A DNA stretch of 64,000 nt from NCBI RefSeq assembly GCF_014851395.1, contig NW_024040707.1:10514187-10578186 (forward strand), written 5' to 3'. Positions 1 through 13,665 of this stretch are shown here, piece by piece (the stretch's first letter is position 1; every line of letters begins with the position of its first letter). This stretch comes from Micropterus salmoides (lineage: Eukaryota > Chordata > Actinopteri > Centrarchiformes > Centrarchidae). The notes beneath the pieces were generated by a model. That model was not told where the DNA came from. It saw only the letters and a list, made by a program, of their open reading frames with translations, and did no database searches. Both the position numbers and the translations under genes were made by a program.

Positions 1-145
1 GCTATTGATAGGCCATACACGTGTAGCACTTGGATTATATGGCAATAGCCTACTTTATCTGACAGTCCCAATGATTTAAAAGTATCCAAGAGCCGCTGCT
101 CATAGTGTCTAGCAGAATAAAAACCAGGGTAGCACTTTATAATAA

Positions 146-391
146 CTACACACTATAAAGCATTAGTTAAGTATTAGTAAATACTTATTTATAAAGCATT
201 GTTCATACATTAATACACATTAGTAAGTCATTCATAAACACAGTTATAAATGTTGTATTCTTTATTATCTACACACTATGAAGCAGTTAAGTATTAGTAC
301 ATTTTAATTCATCATTTATAAACCATTGTTCTTTCATTAATACACATTAGTAAATAATTTATAAACATAGTTTTACATGTTGTATTCTTAA
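146..391. repeat. Two tandem copies of a 123-bp AT-rich unit
   Basis: A unit beginning ctacacacta at 146 recurs at 269, with clear but imperfect identity (shared tacattaatacacattagt-type text). Probably part of an old non-autonomous element; no coding potential. Positions 392-929 hold nothing I recognise. Confidence 0.7.
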
Positions 392-929
392 TTAAGAAGC
401 TCATCTATAATGTGCTTAATAATTGTATTTTCATTCTTTATGCATGATTGGTTCACTATTTAGAAATGAAGTATTATTTTAATGACAAACCATTTATATA
501 TGAGTCATTAATGGTTCATAAGATCATTTGTAAAGTGTAGGAAAATTATTACATAACTGCCCAGTTTTTGATACTTTTCCGAGAAAGAATAGAAACAATC
601 TCATCATAACTCATAAATCTACCAGTGGCAAAGCCCAAAGGATGCTACTAAGACTACCCAAAAGATGCCCCAGCTAACTTTACTGGATAAAAGTCTCACT
701 GTTACAGGCCTGGTACCATTTCTCTGAACTCCTCATCAAAACTCCAAGATATGCGCTTCCAGAGATCTGCTGTAATGGGACCAGCAAAGGGTTGCTCTGT
801 TGAAGGACACCAATCTTACTCACCCCCCAGTGCTTTGATCAGCTGCTAACTTGACATGACATGTAATTATTTAGAAATGGTCTAATACTGCGTTGTGTTG
901 TGCTGTGTTCATAAATGTTTTATGACACT

Positions 930-1201
930 TAATAATACTGCAATTCATGATTAATTCTGGTAGTTACTAATGGTTAGTAAAGTATTTTGCGTGAGCTCAT
1001 CTAAAGTGAGGACTGTCTATGCCTCATTAACCATTTACAAATTAAATTTAAAGGCAATAGATCTTCTCTAAACATTTGTTAATAAAGTATTTCATGATTA
1101 ATTCAGATAGTTGCAAAGCATTTACTAGTTGTTAATAAGTACTTTGTGTGAGCTCATCTAAAGTGAGGGCTATCTATGCCTTACAAAGCATTTACAAATT
1201 A
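930..1201. repeat. Two tandem copies of a 147-bp unit
   Basis: The text ttcatgattaattc recurs at 944 and 1091, followed in both copies by gtgagctcatctaaagtgag and a shared tctatgcc stretch. Imperfect direct duplication, non-coding. Confidence 0.7.
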
Positions 1202-1389
1202 TATTGTAACACACAAGAATCAGTTATCTTCTGAACAGAAAAAGGAAACGGACACAACACAATGTGATACAGAACATATTATTCATTACAGAATGCCTTT
1301 CAGCCATTCGTTCATAAAAAAAACACATCAACAACATGAGAGACTATTGCTGCATAAACTGTACAGGACAGGTGTAGAATATTTAACAC

Positions 1390-3970
1390 CAGTGTAGCAC
1401 TTTAGCTAACTTACCAACTTAGGTTTCTGAGAAGCAGTGTAGGGGTAAGAAATAGACAGTGTGTGTGATTAAAGAACAGTGGGCAGGTTTATTACAGTGC
1501 CTTTAACACTTCCATAGTGCACCAACCATGTTTGAAACAATCCCCAGAATAAGAAGATATTTTTAAAAAAGTGTCCAGTGTCTTTCAGTTATCTCTACCC
1601 AGGCGGGATAATGAATATGTGGTGGATCTTTCTTATCTGCCAGTGTCCTGTAATCTGATGTGTCAGTCCTGTTGAATGGGAGCCAAAGCAGCAGCCACAC
1701 CGCGGTCCGATCTCATCATACTGATCCGCATCATCTCTGAGACTGGCTCACCATCTGCATCCAGTGAAGTGTTGACCTCTAAGCTGCAATCCAGGGTCTC
1801 AAAAACATATAGTGCAGAATAAATCAGGTAAATCATCAAAGTAAGTGTTCTTCAAATAAGATATCATCCTGTTTGTCAAAACTCAATATCATCACCCTGT
1901 TGTCTAGAGTCTCTTCTTAAGTTTTAAATTGTTATAACTTTACCAGGTAGCATTTAACACTAGAACCGCCAGGGTTCTTTGTATACCTATAAAAATGCAG
2001 TTATTTTGTGATTATTTCTGCTACATGTTGCTCCAACACACTTTGGGAAACAATCAGCACCTTGGCTGTGCATTTCCTATAAACACCATCCCCATATTTC
2101 AGGCATTTACAGAATGTTTATTCTATTCTAATCATTGTCTTCACCGTGCAGGTCGATCACTTGTGCTTCGGCTCTTTTGATGTCATCCACTCGCCGCTGT
2201 TATAGATGTTAGCAGCACGCTCTCTTGAAGGGACCGCGGAACACACCTATCCCAGCGAAAAACTAGGCTACTGCAGCATTAGTTTTGATGATCATGTATC
2301 CTACACAAAAGCTATAAGCAGCAGCTTTTATACATGTTTACTTGCAAGTGGATCGCTGTCAGATAATGACCCGTCAGATGCAGAATCAACCTAGGACACA
2401 TTGCTCAGCCCACACCATCAGACTCTCCTTCACTCACTGCGCTGAGCAAGTGTAATGGAAAAGGCGTTGCCAATAGCAACATGTTTATCTAAATGCGCAA
2501 AATGAACAGCGCTAATATGACTGTATTCTCTACAGGGGTAAATTTTACCTCCTGGTGCTCATAGGTATAAATGGCCATTTTTTAAATCTAGCTTTATCTT
2601 GACTTTTTTTAACAATAGGGGGTGCTACATTACACACTTTTAGGAAAAGTCAAAGACTGGGGGACTTGAATTTTGAGACAGTTCACAACATCCTCCAACT
2701 GCTTTACCTAACTTACAGTAGATGGTTTTAACCCACCCATTTAAGCTAGCATCACGCTGCACTTTTAGCTCTCTCTTTCCTCACCGGAGTTTCCAAGAAA
2801 AAAAAATGGCGGCATTCAAAAATCCCAAGTGATGGTGTTTTTACACTTAAACTCTGGGCTCGTGTGATCTTGTTTTTCCAACTGCGTCTTAGCCAAGCGG
2901 GTAGCTTCCGGTCTACAATATCAAGCCAATGCGGAAGTCCCTGAAACCTGCATTCTATTGAAAATCCAGCAGGGGGGCGACTCTTCTGGTTGCAAAAAGA
3001 AGTCCGGCTCCATTAGAAATAATGGGAAAATGACTGTACTTCTCAGCTGAATAATTACCCCAGTAAACACTTTCCTGATGTGTTTATGGTCTCAGTCGCT
3101 AGTTTCAAGTCTTCTTCAACACAAAATGATGTTCATTTAGAAAATTATGGTCCCATTTATTTTAAAATAGACCACAAAGCAGAGTATGTTTCAGGGCGGG
3201 ATTATCTATGATTGACAAGTCGTTACCATGGTGACCTGTCAATCAGGCTAGAGCCGACTCGTACCCTCGGCACTGTGTAAATTTAACCAGCGCCGCTGAA
3301 AAAGCTTATTAGGATTCGGCTGTTCACTTTCTCTGGTGAGTACATTTAGTTTTAAGACTGTTGTTCGCTAGACAAAGTTATCAGCCCTGTTAAAATGACA
3401 GTTAACGTGAGTTACAGATGCACTTAGTTAAGCAAGTTAGCTAGCTCTGCACACGGCCATTAGCTCTGCCGTAACATCACTTCCGGGCACTTCCTGGTTG
3501 CAAAAACTCGACATGGCGCTATAGTGAGCGCACACCGCAGAGAGATTACTGGATGCGCCGAGGGTCAAAATAGTGCTGCTTAAAGGCCCGTATTTTTAAA
3601 TGTGGGCTACAGTCTATGGGAAGGAGCAGACATGGTTGAGATGGGTGACTTGACCAGAACACAAAGTCAATATTGAGTTTTTTTATTCGTTCCGTTTCAA
3701 AACATTATTCACTAGTTTTTTTTTGAAAGCTTAACCAGACATTGTGTATTTATTGTTGTTAACTTGACCGCCGAGACATCCAAAAACGACACAAAAGGGG
3801 TGTTAACCTAGGCCATAAAAAAGCTGAGACACCTCTGTAAGCTTTACAAGATATTTATTTAATTTTTTTTCTTTGCCTCTGTCTAAATTATACTTTGTTT
3901 TTGATAACCCCTTAACCTCCCTAGCTTATTTGTGATTTGTCCATAGATTTTATTGATGTACAGAAGATAT
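1390..3970. other. Intergenic, no gene recognised
   Basis: Short open frames here (for example near 2000-2400) lack any family signature. The part from about 2870 to 3620 looks like dispersed repeat DNA (a mixed-GC segment with several inverted stretches), but I cannot name the family. Confidence 0.5.
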
Positions 3971-3984
3971 TGTTTGCCTGCTGT

Positions 3985-4125
3985 ATGTCCTAATTTTGAA
4001 TAAAGTTTTGAGGCCGCCCACCCTGAGCCACTGTTCTGCTTGAGGTTTCTGCCTCTTAAAAGAAAGTATCGTGTTGTTGTGAATTGGTGCTATATAAAAA
4101 CAATTTCATTGAAATTGAATTGAAT
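3985..4125 (+). repeat. LINE 3'-tail fragment (L2-type)
   Basis: The run from gaataaagttttgaggc through gtttctgcctcttaaaag to tgaattggtgctatataaa, ending in attgaaattgaattgaat, is the familiar 3' end of fish L2-type LINEs. The rest of the element is absent. Confidence 0.6.
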
Positions 4126-4140
4126 CAGGCAACTGTATTC

Positions 4141-4640
4141 AGACAGCAGAACCAAATTAACTAAAGGTTTTTCACCAGGACTGGATCGGATTTAAGGTAC
4201 AGTTAGAAATCCTTAGAGTTTCAATTTGGTTCTTCTCTAAGCAGGTCAGAAACCATCTTTGCAGCCTTTTTTGTAAAATGTTAAAATAGGTTCTGTATTT
4301 GTCAAAGACACAGGGAAATTATTTAAGTACTGGTATAACCTGTTCAGCTTTGCGTGTATGACTAAGTGCTCTGGCTGGTGTGTGTAGTAGCTGAACCTGT
4401 TTGAGAGTAACGCATGAGTTTCTCACAATCAGCTGTATGAATCCATAACCCTTAGATGTTTTGTCAAGTACAGCTATCCTTTATTATGTAAATAGTTTCA
4501 GTTTGCCGGGATCCTGATAAGAGATTCTTGCTTGTGACTGGTTTGTGGAGATGGATAGGTAACTAAGTAATTGGGATAACAGGCTAATATGCCACTGAAG
4601 GATAGCTTAACTAACACAAAGTGATTATATAAACAAACTC
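4141..4640 (+). repeat. Dispersed repeat, copy A
   Basis: About 500 bp also present at 9740-10165: shared stretches include cagacagcagaaccaaatt, ggtataacctgttcag, gcatgagtttctcacaatca and gtaaatagtttcagtttgcc. A third partial copy of its end lies near 9310-9400. Non-coding; family unknown to me. Confidence 0.75.
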
Positions 4641-4649
4641 AACAGTTTG

Positions 4650-6830
4650 AATTCTTAACCTCTGATGTTCTCTTAAGCGATATACAATCCAATTATCCCT
4701 CCATTCATTATATTCTGCTTATCTGGGGTTGGATTGCTGTGGCAGCAGGCTAAGCAGGGTTTTCTAGACATCCTTCTCCCCAACATTTTCCAGCTCCTCC
4801 TGGTGGATCCCAAGTGACACACAACTGTCGCTGTGCACAGACTGGATGTGGCTACATACAGTATATCTGGTTTTACAGCTGTTTCTAAGGTTCCTGAGTT
4901 TAGAGATAAGTCGGTGCCAGTTAAATGCAGGTCTTCGTGAATTTTGTTTCTAATAGTTAGAATTTTATCATTAAAGAAGCTCAAGAAGTCGTAACTACTG
5001 AGAGCTATGGGAATACTTGGCTCAATAGAGCTGTGACTCTCTGTCAGCCTGGCTACAGTGCTGAAAAGAAACCTGGGGTTGTTCCTATTTTCCTCTATTA
5101 ATGACGAGTAGTACGCTGCTCTGGCATTATGGAGGGCCTTCCTATAAGTTTTAAGACTATCTTGCCAAATTAAATGAGAATTTTCTGGTTTGGTGGAAGA
5201 CCAATTCCTCTCAAGTTTCCGCGATATTTGCTTTAATTTGCGAGTTTCAGTATTATACCATGGAGCTAACCGTTTTTGTTTTATTATCTTCTTTTTTAGA
5301 GGATGCAAAAGAGTCGAGTTAGGAGTCCTCCGTTACTTTGTGACTTGATAATGAATTTAGAGCTGATGGAATCACATCCTTAAATTTAGCTACAGCACTA
5401 TCAGACAGACATCTTGTATAGAAATTTTTGCCTAATGGCGTGTAGTTCAGCAATACAAACTCAAAAGTTATCAAATAGTGATCAGATAAAAAGGGATTCT
5501 GTTCAATTTCAGTACCATATACCAGAACAAGGTTGAGGGTGTGGTTAAAATAGTGAGTTGGTTTATGAACACTTTGAGAGAAGCCAAATGAATCTAATAG
5601 TAGAGTAGAATAGAGTACTAAGGCTATCATTCTCAACGTCCACATGAATATTAAAATCCCCTACAATAATAACTTTGTCTGTTTAAAGGACTAAAATTCT
5701 GGTTGCAGTGATTTCCAACTTGGTTGTGAAAGACTAAGAACAAGGCTTTCAAATGAGTTATAATTTAGTTTAGGTTTAGAGCCGATTAGTAGGGTAGAGT
5801 CGAAGATAGCCGCAACTCCACCTCCTCGGCCTGTGCCTCGAGGAATGTGAGTATTAATATGACTGGGGGGTGGATTCAATTAGGCTAACTCATACATATT
5901 CTCCATCACCCAGCCAGGTTTCAGTAAGATGAAATAAATCAATATTATAATTTGATATTAATTAATTTACTAGTACACCTTTAGAGGAGAGAGATCTGAT
6001 GTTTAAGATTCCATATTAAATTCTCCTATTCTTTTGCACTATTGCACTTGTGGTTTTAATTACGCGGTTTTTATGCACAGCTCCTCTTCTGTTTACCTTT
6101 GATTTAAATAATTTCAATGGTCGGGGCAGACACCTTCACTGTAGGGTTTTGACTAGGTAACTCCTAAGATGGAGGAGCAGAGAAGTGTGTTAGACTGTGA
6201 CTCTTCGTAGGGCTTTGGGTGGGGTAACTGCTGAAATAGAAGGGCAGAGAAGTGTGTTTGACTGTGACTCTGCCTCCTGGTCTCAACTCTGGATTGTCAT
6301 GGATTTGGTCCACCAATAATCTTTCTAGAAATGAGAGCTGTTCCTTCCCAAGTGGGATGGATGCCGCTCTGGCCCCAGGTATGCACTTAACTATGGCTGC
6401 TGGCTTCGCTAACTTCACGTTTCTCAAAATGGAGATGCCAATAATCAGAGTTGGTGTCTCAGCAGGTTTGTCGCTGAGTGGAGAAAATCTTGGTGGTGAC
6501 CCGTGGACTTTGAATGCTTACGACTATTCCTGCTTCGGATAGTCACCCAGCCACCCTTTCCTGGCTGCTCAGGAGATGCCGGGGGACGGCTACCACAGGC
6601 TAACTCAGGTCGGTCCCCACAGATTACCGGGGACTGGCTAGCTACAGTAGCTAAAGACTGATCTACCAAGGTGCAGACCCGGACTTCTAAATCACTGAGA
6701 CTCGCCTCCATGTCTACAAATAAACTACACATGATACACGTACCATTACCGCTAAAGGAGGCAGAGGAGTAACAGAACATCTGACACACCGAGCAGTAGA
6801 AGTAGGAGAGTGAGAGGGAGAAATCATCGC
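4650..6830 (-). mobile_element. 5' half of an L2/CR1-like LINE (ORF1, endonuclease, linker)
   Basis: Minus-strand fragments in element order. An ORF1-like stretch (6789-6164) contains IIGISILRNVKL, resembling the esterase-like ORF1 of fish LINEs. Next is an endonuclease fragment (5879-5691) with PRGTGRGGGVAAIF, a further fragment at 5645-5319, and the region before the reverse transcriptase (5308-4673) with LAPWYNTETRKLKQISRKLE and NARAAYYSSLIEE. Frames are interrupted and the RT core is missing, so it is a dead, truncated copy. Confidence 0.75.
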
Positions 6831-7640
6831 TAACAGCTAAGCTAAAGTACGATAGCGTTAGCTACCAACCTTTGAAAACAATTAAGAGCTGGGTGCTTAG
6901 ACAAAACTACTGTAAGAATAAGTGTTTAGGGGACAGTTGGCCGCTGTAATGACAAATCTAACAAATTTCACTGGTATTTAGCGAGAGCAGCAGAACACGC
7001 TACCAACACACAAGCACGGAAATGAGTCAATACGCTTACCGCAGCACGTCAGCCACCGCAGCACTGCATCCAAAACCATGGATGACCATGCAATGTTTCA
7101 AGTCTCTCAGTCATTTCAGGAAGTCAGGTCAGTCTGTAACAAATTCAACACATCCCTACTTGCTACTAGCAAATTTGACCATTCAACTTTTCCACAAATT
7201 TGACCTGTCTTCACCGCTTACTGACAAACACTTTCCCACCACAAAACATATGAGGAGAATAGCAGAAATGCACGGAGGACATCAGATGAGACAAATCACT
7301 GTGACACAGGCTGTTGCATCCCGGTCACTTGTGAGCGCTGAAAGAATCAAGGTAAACTGGTTTAAAAATGCATTGTAAGGTTTAGGGTTAGGCCCGCAAA
7401 ATCCTTGAGGGACTGTTTAATGATTCAGTTTCAAAAATCACACTTACCTTTGCAGTTTTCACTCATTTCCACAATTTCATCACAAAACACTGAAACTTTC
7501 AACTCAGTGTTTTAGAAAAGCTGCCACAAAATCAGGCATTTTAGACCACAACAATCACTAAAAGCCCAGCAAAATCTTTGAGTGTATGAAAAAGGGACAC
7601 TGCTATGAGAGTGGAAGCGAATGAGGAACCACCTGTGCCC
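6830..7640. other. Intergenic, no gene recognised
   Basis: A 118-codon plus-strand frame (7022-7375) has no recognisable domain. It contains a run resembling the flank of transposase C-termini, but I cannot support a call. Confidence 0.4.
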
Positions 7641-8160
7641 TGATATGTAAATCGTAATGACATTAAGTTTATTATTGATTCAGGGGCAGCCCATACCTCT
7701 TTTAGGGGTACTATATGTGAAGATTGCAATTGGAGGTCAGAGGGCTGAGGCCAGATTAGTGATAGCTAAGGGAATTTGGCCCGTCTTTTGGGGGTCTTTC
7801 AAGACTGGCTTCGAAAAATCTGTGTAAACTGGTATTAAATTAAATATGCACACATAACTGAGGAAATTCTGCAGTGCTACAGTGATTTTTAGGGATGAGC
7901 TTGACACACTGAAAAGGGTGTCAGTCAAACTCCATGTGGACCCCAAAGCTGCATCACATTTCTTTAAGCCTTATGCTATGAAGAGCAGTTGAGGACTAGC
8001 TGGAATGGTTACAGGGGCTAGCTCCCATCTACCCAGTTCTGCAATCCTGATAGAACAGCAAGGATATGTGAGGACTATAAGCTCACTGTAAACCAGGTCG
8101 CTAAACTGGAGGATTACCCGTTGCTGGGTGGTAGGTCCGTGTTTTAACCGTTTCATCATG
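7640..8160 (+). mobile_element. Ty3/gypsy-type pol remnant (protease and RT start)
   Basis: Plus-strand reading gives FIIDSGAAHT near 7665-7700, the aspartic-protease DSGA motif. Further on come HVDPKAASHFFKPYAMK and then DYKLTVNQVAKLEDYP, which match the start of gypsy reverse transcriptases. Stops and frame shifts separate the pieces. No LTRs recognised. Dead scrap. Confidence 0.7.
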
Positions 8161-8379
8161 TTCTGTGGAATGTGTAATTAACTGACAAAGCCAATCATAT
8201 TTCTCCACACCCCTCTGTGGGCCATTAACTACATACTTTGGACCAGTCAATCAAAGCACATATCAATTAACTTTCAACTGCATTTTTTTGTCTCTATTTT
8301 GATACTATGTGGATTATCAGCACATTTGTAGAGCAGCCCACTGGGAAAACTCCTGTACTCCCGATGTCCAGTCCACGCT

Positions 8380-9180
8380 TGGTTTTGCTCAAACCTCACC
8401 TCAGACCTATTAGCCTGATTAATTGTGACCTAAAATAATTAGTAAAGCACTAGCCATTAGATTAGAATTATTAATATCCACCCAGAACAAACAAGTTTTA
8501 TAAAGAGCAGATATTCATCACACCAACATGCACTGTCTGTTTTAACCTCATCAATTTAACCCTGAGAAGCCACCTCAACACTGTAATTACATCAATGGAT
8601 GCAGAAAAGCAATTTGATTTGACAAATCTTTTCATTTTCCTTGAGAAATTTAGTGGATCAAAACACTCCAACTCACAGTCTGCACCGGTTACATGCAATA
8701 ATAACAACTCTCTACACTTCACAGTGTAGTGGGCTACAAGACAAGAATGTCCAGTCACTCTATTGTTGTTTGCCATCTTCATTAAACCTCTGGCAGCTGC
8801 CATTCAACAAAATTTTTGCATTACAATTTTACTAACAAGACATTTTCACCACAAACTGTGTTTTTATGCAGATGGCATACCTCAATGAACCCCTCAATAA
8901 CTCTTCCAGAAGTCTTTGATTGCATATCTAAGTTCTCAAACATTTCTGATTACGCTATAAATACTTAAATTCTACCACTCTACGAAGACGACTGGCATGT
9001 TGTGACTAAAAATCTCCCTGTGACAATAATAACGGGCAACATTGAATACCTTGGTCATCTTAACAATTAAAAAAATGTATGGTGTTGGAATGATAGAGAT
9101 AACCTTTCACCATCACAGTGAAACCTTCTATTTTCTGAGTACATTTAAAATAAAGATAGATAGCATTTAAAGCATGGGTC
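8380..9180 (+). mobile_element. L1-type LINE reverse transcriptase remnant
   Basis: Plus-strand pieces read RPISLINCDLK and ALAIRLE, then FAIFIKPLAAAIQQN and a C(F)YADG(I)L-like box. These are hallmarks of L1/Tx1-type RT in their normal order. Many frame breaks and an abrupt start; dead copy. Confidence 0.65.
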
Positions 9181-9309
9181 TTGTTTGTCAATACGTTGTG
9201 CCTACCCATGTCACACAAACTGAAGGTGCTGAGTTAGAAAGGCTTTCACCTGTACCTTCATTTTTTGGTTGGCAAGGTGCTTACACCATGGTACTCTCTC
9301 CTGTCTGTT

Positions 9310-10165
9310 AGTGATTCTTGCTTGATCTGTGGAGTTGTATGGCTAACTAAATATTTTGGCTAATGGACTAGCATTCCACTGAAGGATAGGTAAACTACCA
9401 GAATATAAGTATACAGACATGTTATTAGATACCAAACATAACAGTGTGTTACTTCCCTCAAAATATTACGTGTTCTATGAGAATAAAAAAGAATCTGAGA
9501 CATGAGGCAAGGCAAGTAAATTGTATTTCTATTAAACATTAAAAAAGTTAATTCACTGTGCTTTATATTAAAATGCACACAGCATCATATAATGTAAAGC
9601 AGAATATAAAAATACAAGTAAATGCAATGCTCACAAAATGAAAGAAAAAGAAAACCACTTATCCACCAAAATACGTTTTGAACCCCTCATCTAACCAACA
9701 TACACAAACACTGAAATTACATATCTCAGGTCATCGGTCAACTTTTCAGACAGCAGAACCAAATTCGATTAGGTTCTTGTCTAAGAAGGTCAGAAACCAT
9801 ATTTATAGCCTTTTTAGTAAAATTTCAAAATAGATTCTGTATTTCACTATGAGACAAGGAAGTTATTTAAGTTCTGGTATAACCTGTTCAGTTTTGCATG
9901 GAGGACTCTGGCTGCTGCGTAGTAGTTGACCTGAACCTGTTTGACAGCAATGCATGAGTTTCTCACAATCATCTGTATGAATCCTTGACCTCTAATGTTT
10001 TGACAAGTACAGCTGTCCTTATTTTGTAAATAGTTTCAGTTTGCCAGGTTCATGTTAAGTGATTATGAGAGCTTGTGACTGGTCTGGAGTTTGATAGGTA
10101 ACTAAATAATTGGGCTAACAGGCTAATATGCCACTTAGGAATACTTAACTGACATTAAGTGATTA
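9310..10165. repeat. Dispersed repeat, copy B (9740-10165) with partial copy (9310-9400)
   Basis: Matches the repeat at 4141-4640 in the same orientation; see that entry for shared text. The partial copy keeps the end (gattcttgcttg ... ccactgaaggatag). The intervening 9400-9740 is AT-rich with nothing recognised. Confidence 0.7.
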
Positions 10166-10239
10166 TATCAATTTAGTGATAGATAGTGACAAAAATAATT
10201 TGAGTAACAAGGTGTTATTCCTGTCCGTGTTTCTAAAAA

Positions 10240-10620
10240 AGTCAGAGTCAGATGGTGACAAAATGTAATCTGAAGCCTTGTGGGGTAGTTAAGAGTAATT
10301 TAATTACAGTTGGTACACAATATCTTAATCATATTTTTAAACCTGTAACTAGTGATCATGTTCTTATTGAAAATCCATGTGTTTTTAGAAATCGCATTGG
10401 CCTGGCTTTTTTGGGCTCTTTAAAATCAGATCAGATTTCCCAGTCATACACAGACATACTGATTTTATCTGAAACATGGTTATCCAAGAAAATTCATGAT
10501 ACAAACATAGTGCTAGATGGATACATGGTTCAGTAAAGGTGGTGGCTTAGTGATTTATACAAAAAGTCACTTCTCAGTTTCTATGTTAAAGTCTATCTCT
10601 GTCCCCAAACAATTTTAATT
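10240..10620 (+). mobile_element. LINE endonuclease remnant
   Basis: Reads DILILSETWLSKKIHD then, after one break near 10535, KGGGLVIYTKSHFSVS. These are adjacent motifs of the apurinic-type endonuclease of fish non-LTR elements. It may belong with the RT fragment at 11270-12485. Confidence 0.65.
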
Positions 10621-10632
10621 GTTATCCCTAAG

Positions 10633-10800
10633 ACTTACATTACATTTACTCATTTAGCTGAATCTTTTATCCAAAGTGACAAATTTGCAAAGTATGTCAG
10701 AGGTTGCATGCCTCTGGAGCAAGCATGTGTCACAGTGGGGAATTGAACCTGGGTCTTTCACACCAAAGGCATGTGTCTGTTTATCAAAACTGTCTTGCCT
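10633..10800 (+). repeat. Dispersed fish SINE-like repeat
   Basis: The text catttactcatttagctga, cttttatccaaagtgac and gggaattgaacctggg is characteristic of a very common short fish repeat. Diverged copy. Confidence 0.55.
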
Positions 10801-11269
10801 GGCTAACATTCTGGAGTCTCTAGTAAATACACAGCTTTGTTCTTTTTTGACTGAATATGCTTACTGAACAAATACCGGTAGACCAGGTCAGGCCACAGTA
10901 CTATTAAAACAAACAAACAAAATAGGGAAATAATGGTCCTCATTTTCTTTCCCAGTCTAATGTTAATGAGGTGTAGAATTTGGGGATCCTATATGGATTT
11001 TGAAATCAACAGTCAAATGAACCTTTACAGTAACCTTCATAAAACTGAACCAAACGCTACCGGGCTTAAGACTTATTATCCTTATAATCCCTATAATACT
11101 TATTATATTACGATATGTAAAGAATATATATTTTGATAGAGATCTCTGTGACGCAATGCATCCAAATACATATTGATATCAAATAATGAAAAGGATAAAA
11201 CGTCAATCAGTTTTATATTTACTATGGTAAGAGAAAACTTCAGAGAAAATCAAAATAAATAATGGTCAT

Positions 11270-12485
11270 ACAAAACAACATCCAGCCAGCCTAGACCCTC
11301 ACCAGTTTGCTTTCAGAACCAACAGATCCACAGAGGATGCCATCTCCACTGCCCTCCACTCAGCCCTCATACACCTTGAGAAAAACAACACCTACATCAG
11401 AATGCTGTTTGTGGATTTTAGCTCAGCATTCAACAAATTCTCCCCCATGAAACTGATCAACAAACTCAGCACTCTGGGTTTAAATTCAACACTCTGCAAC
11501 TAAACATTGGACTTCCTCACAAACAGACCCCAGTCATTTCAGATGGGTGGACTCACCTCCACTCTAGTGCTCAACACGAGAGCCCCCCCAGGACTGTGTG
11601 CTCTATTTTTCAGTTCTGTTCACACTGTAGACACACGACTGCAACCCCCGACATCGAGACAGTGCTGTTGTGAAATTTGCAGATGACACCACCATCATCG
11701 GCCAGATTTCAAACAACGATGAGAATTCATATCGGGAGGAAATTCATAATCTTGCAGAGTGGTGCTCAGAGAATAACCTACTGCTCAACGTCAGCAAAAC
11801 CAAGGAGCTGATTATTGATTTTAGGAAGAAGGAGATAAAGACACACACTCCTGTCTACATCAGTGGTGCTAAGGTGGAGCAGGTGAATCAAGTTCCTGGG
11901 AATCAGCATCACAGAGAACCTGACATGGTCATGTCACATCTCCACACTAGTGAAGAAAGCTCAGAAACAATTGTATTTCTTGAGGAAGCTTAAGATGGGC
12001 AAATTCCCACGGCAAGTTCTTGTCAGCTTTTACAGAGGAGCAATAGAAGGCATCCTGACTGGAAACATCCCAAACTGGCATGGGATGTGCATGGCCCAGG
12101 ACCGGAGGGCTCTGTAGCGGGTGATTAAAACTGCTCAGAAGATCATTGGTACCCATCTCAAGAGCATCAGTGATATCTGTGAGGTGAGGTGCCTAAGCAG
12201 AGCCCAAAGGATACTAAAGGACAGTACCCACCCCAGCCACAGCCTGTTCACCCTGCTGCCTTCTCGGAAGAGAAATAGAAGTTTCTGCTGCTACACCACC
12301 AGACTGCAGAGCAGCTTTCCCCCCCAAGCTATCAGGCTCTTAAACTCTAATTCCTCCTCAGCACTGCTCCATTGTTGATAGTTTATTTGTGTTTATTTTT
12401 CATAATGTATTCTGTATTAATGTATATTGTCTGCAATGTAGCAGAAAGGCAATAAACCTACCTAACTACCTACCTACCTACACAT
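11270..12485 (+). mobile_element. Non-LTR retrotransposon RT and 3' end
   Basis: Reads QFAFRTNRSTEDAI, MLFVDFSSAFN, FADDTTIIGQISNNDENSYR (the FADD catalytic box, about 11670-11730), ENNLLLNVSKTKELIIDFRK and VIKTAQKIIGTHLKSI, in RT palm-to-C-terminus order. Several frameshifts and a stop near 12117. It ends in a ctac microsatellite at 12459-12482, as expected for a LINE 3' end. Similar to the jockey/L2-like elements abundant in fish. Confidence 0.8.
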
Positions 12486-13184
12486 ACCACTCAGGACAAT
12501 GTAGTCCCATCAATAGATACAAATATTAGAATTATTTATTAGAAGGGTTTATGATCCTTATAATTTCTTTATTTAAGCAAGGATAATCTAAAGCAACTAC
12601 TTTAAAAATCATTTAGGCATCAATTAGGTTTCCCTCTAGAGCAGTTCTTTTAGACGGTCACCCGCATTTGTTGGAAAATGTATTCCTTCTGTTGAACACA
12701 GATTATTTCCAGTAGTTTAACTGATATAGTGCTGAAGACCATTGAAAACAATGTAGTGTTGCTGGTTTTTAAATTTAAGCTAGTACTTTATTTATCCTGA
12801 GGGAAATTGTTATGTAGCAGTTGCAGTACAAAGTGGGGAAGAGTGCAAACATAAACAAACAAAATGTGAGAATAAAGATGATCAGTAAGGTGCAAAAACC
12901 TTTCCCACATTGCAGAGTTGTTCAGTTATATTTCAGTTCAGTTAGAATGTAGTATGTGGCTCTGATGTCAAAAGTTTGACAAACAAGTTTTGCTCCTGTG
13001 TATTCTTTTCATTCATGGCTATTCATCCGTCTGTCTCAAAAGACAAAGGATCATTGTGCCATAGTTCAGTCCTTTGATGCAGCAAAACTTTCCATGAGTG
13101 GGAGTAAGGCAGCTTGTTTCCACAGTATATTGTATCTTTTATCTCATAATACCAGTTAGACAAATAACAACTATATATAGAATG

Positions 13185-13345
13185 CTCCGTACTTGTATAG
13201 CGCCTTTCTAGTCTTTTCGACCACTCAAAGCGCTTTTACACTACATCTGCATTCACCAGTCACACACATTCATACACTGAGCCTAAGTGCTCAAACGGAA
13301 ACTAACATTCACACTCACTCATACACTGGCGGAACAGCCACAACA
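13185..13345 (+). repeat. Dispersed fish repeat tail
   Basis: Contains cttgtatagcgcctttctag, gaccactcaaagcgctttta and cattcatacactg, a widespread fish retroelement 3' end. The 12486-13184 interval holds nothing else recognisable. Confidence 0.6.
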
Positions 13346-13665
13346 CAACATACCAAAAGGTTCCAAGAAATGTAATGGCTAAATATAAAACAACTACAAC
13401 ACCCCCATCCAATCGATTTAGATACATCGACAATGACATTTGCAGTATATGACAAGCATATTATTATGTAGGGTATGTCAATTTAAATGATGGCGGTGAA
13501 AAAAAAAAGTTGTTTGAATATTTTTTGATGGATAAAATAATATGAATTATTTTATAAATTGTCAGACATGGATGGGAGGACATTGCCACTCTAACATGTA
13601 CGCTTTGTTGCAAATTGATTTAAGTATATGTCTATGAAGATTCTCAGTCATCCAGGTCATAGTTA

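Noticed and set aside
2200..2400. Acidic Ser-rich frame resembling a piggyBac N-terminus
   Set aside because: Only a short SDNDPSDAEST stretch; no catalytic domain nearby and no convincing terminal repeats.
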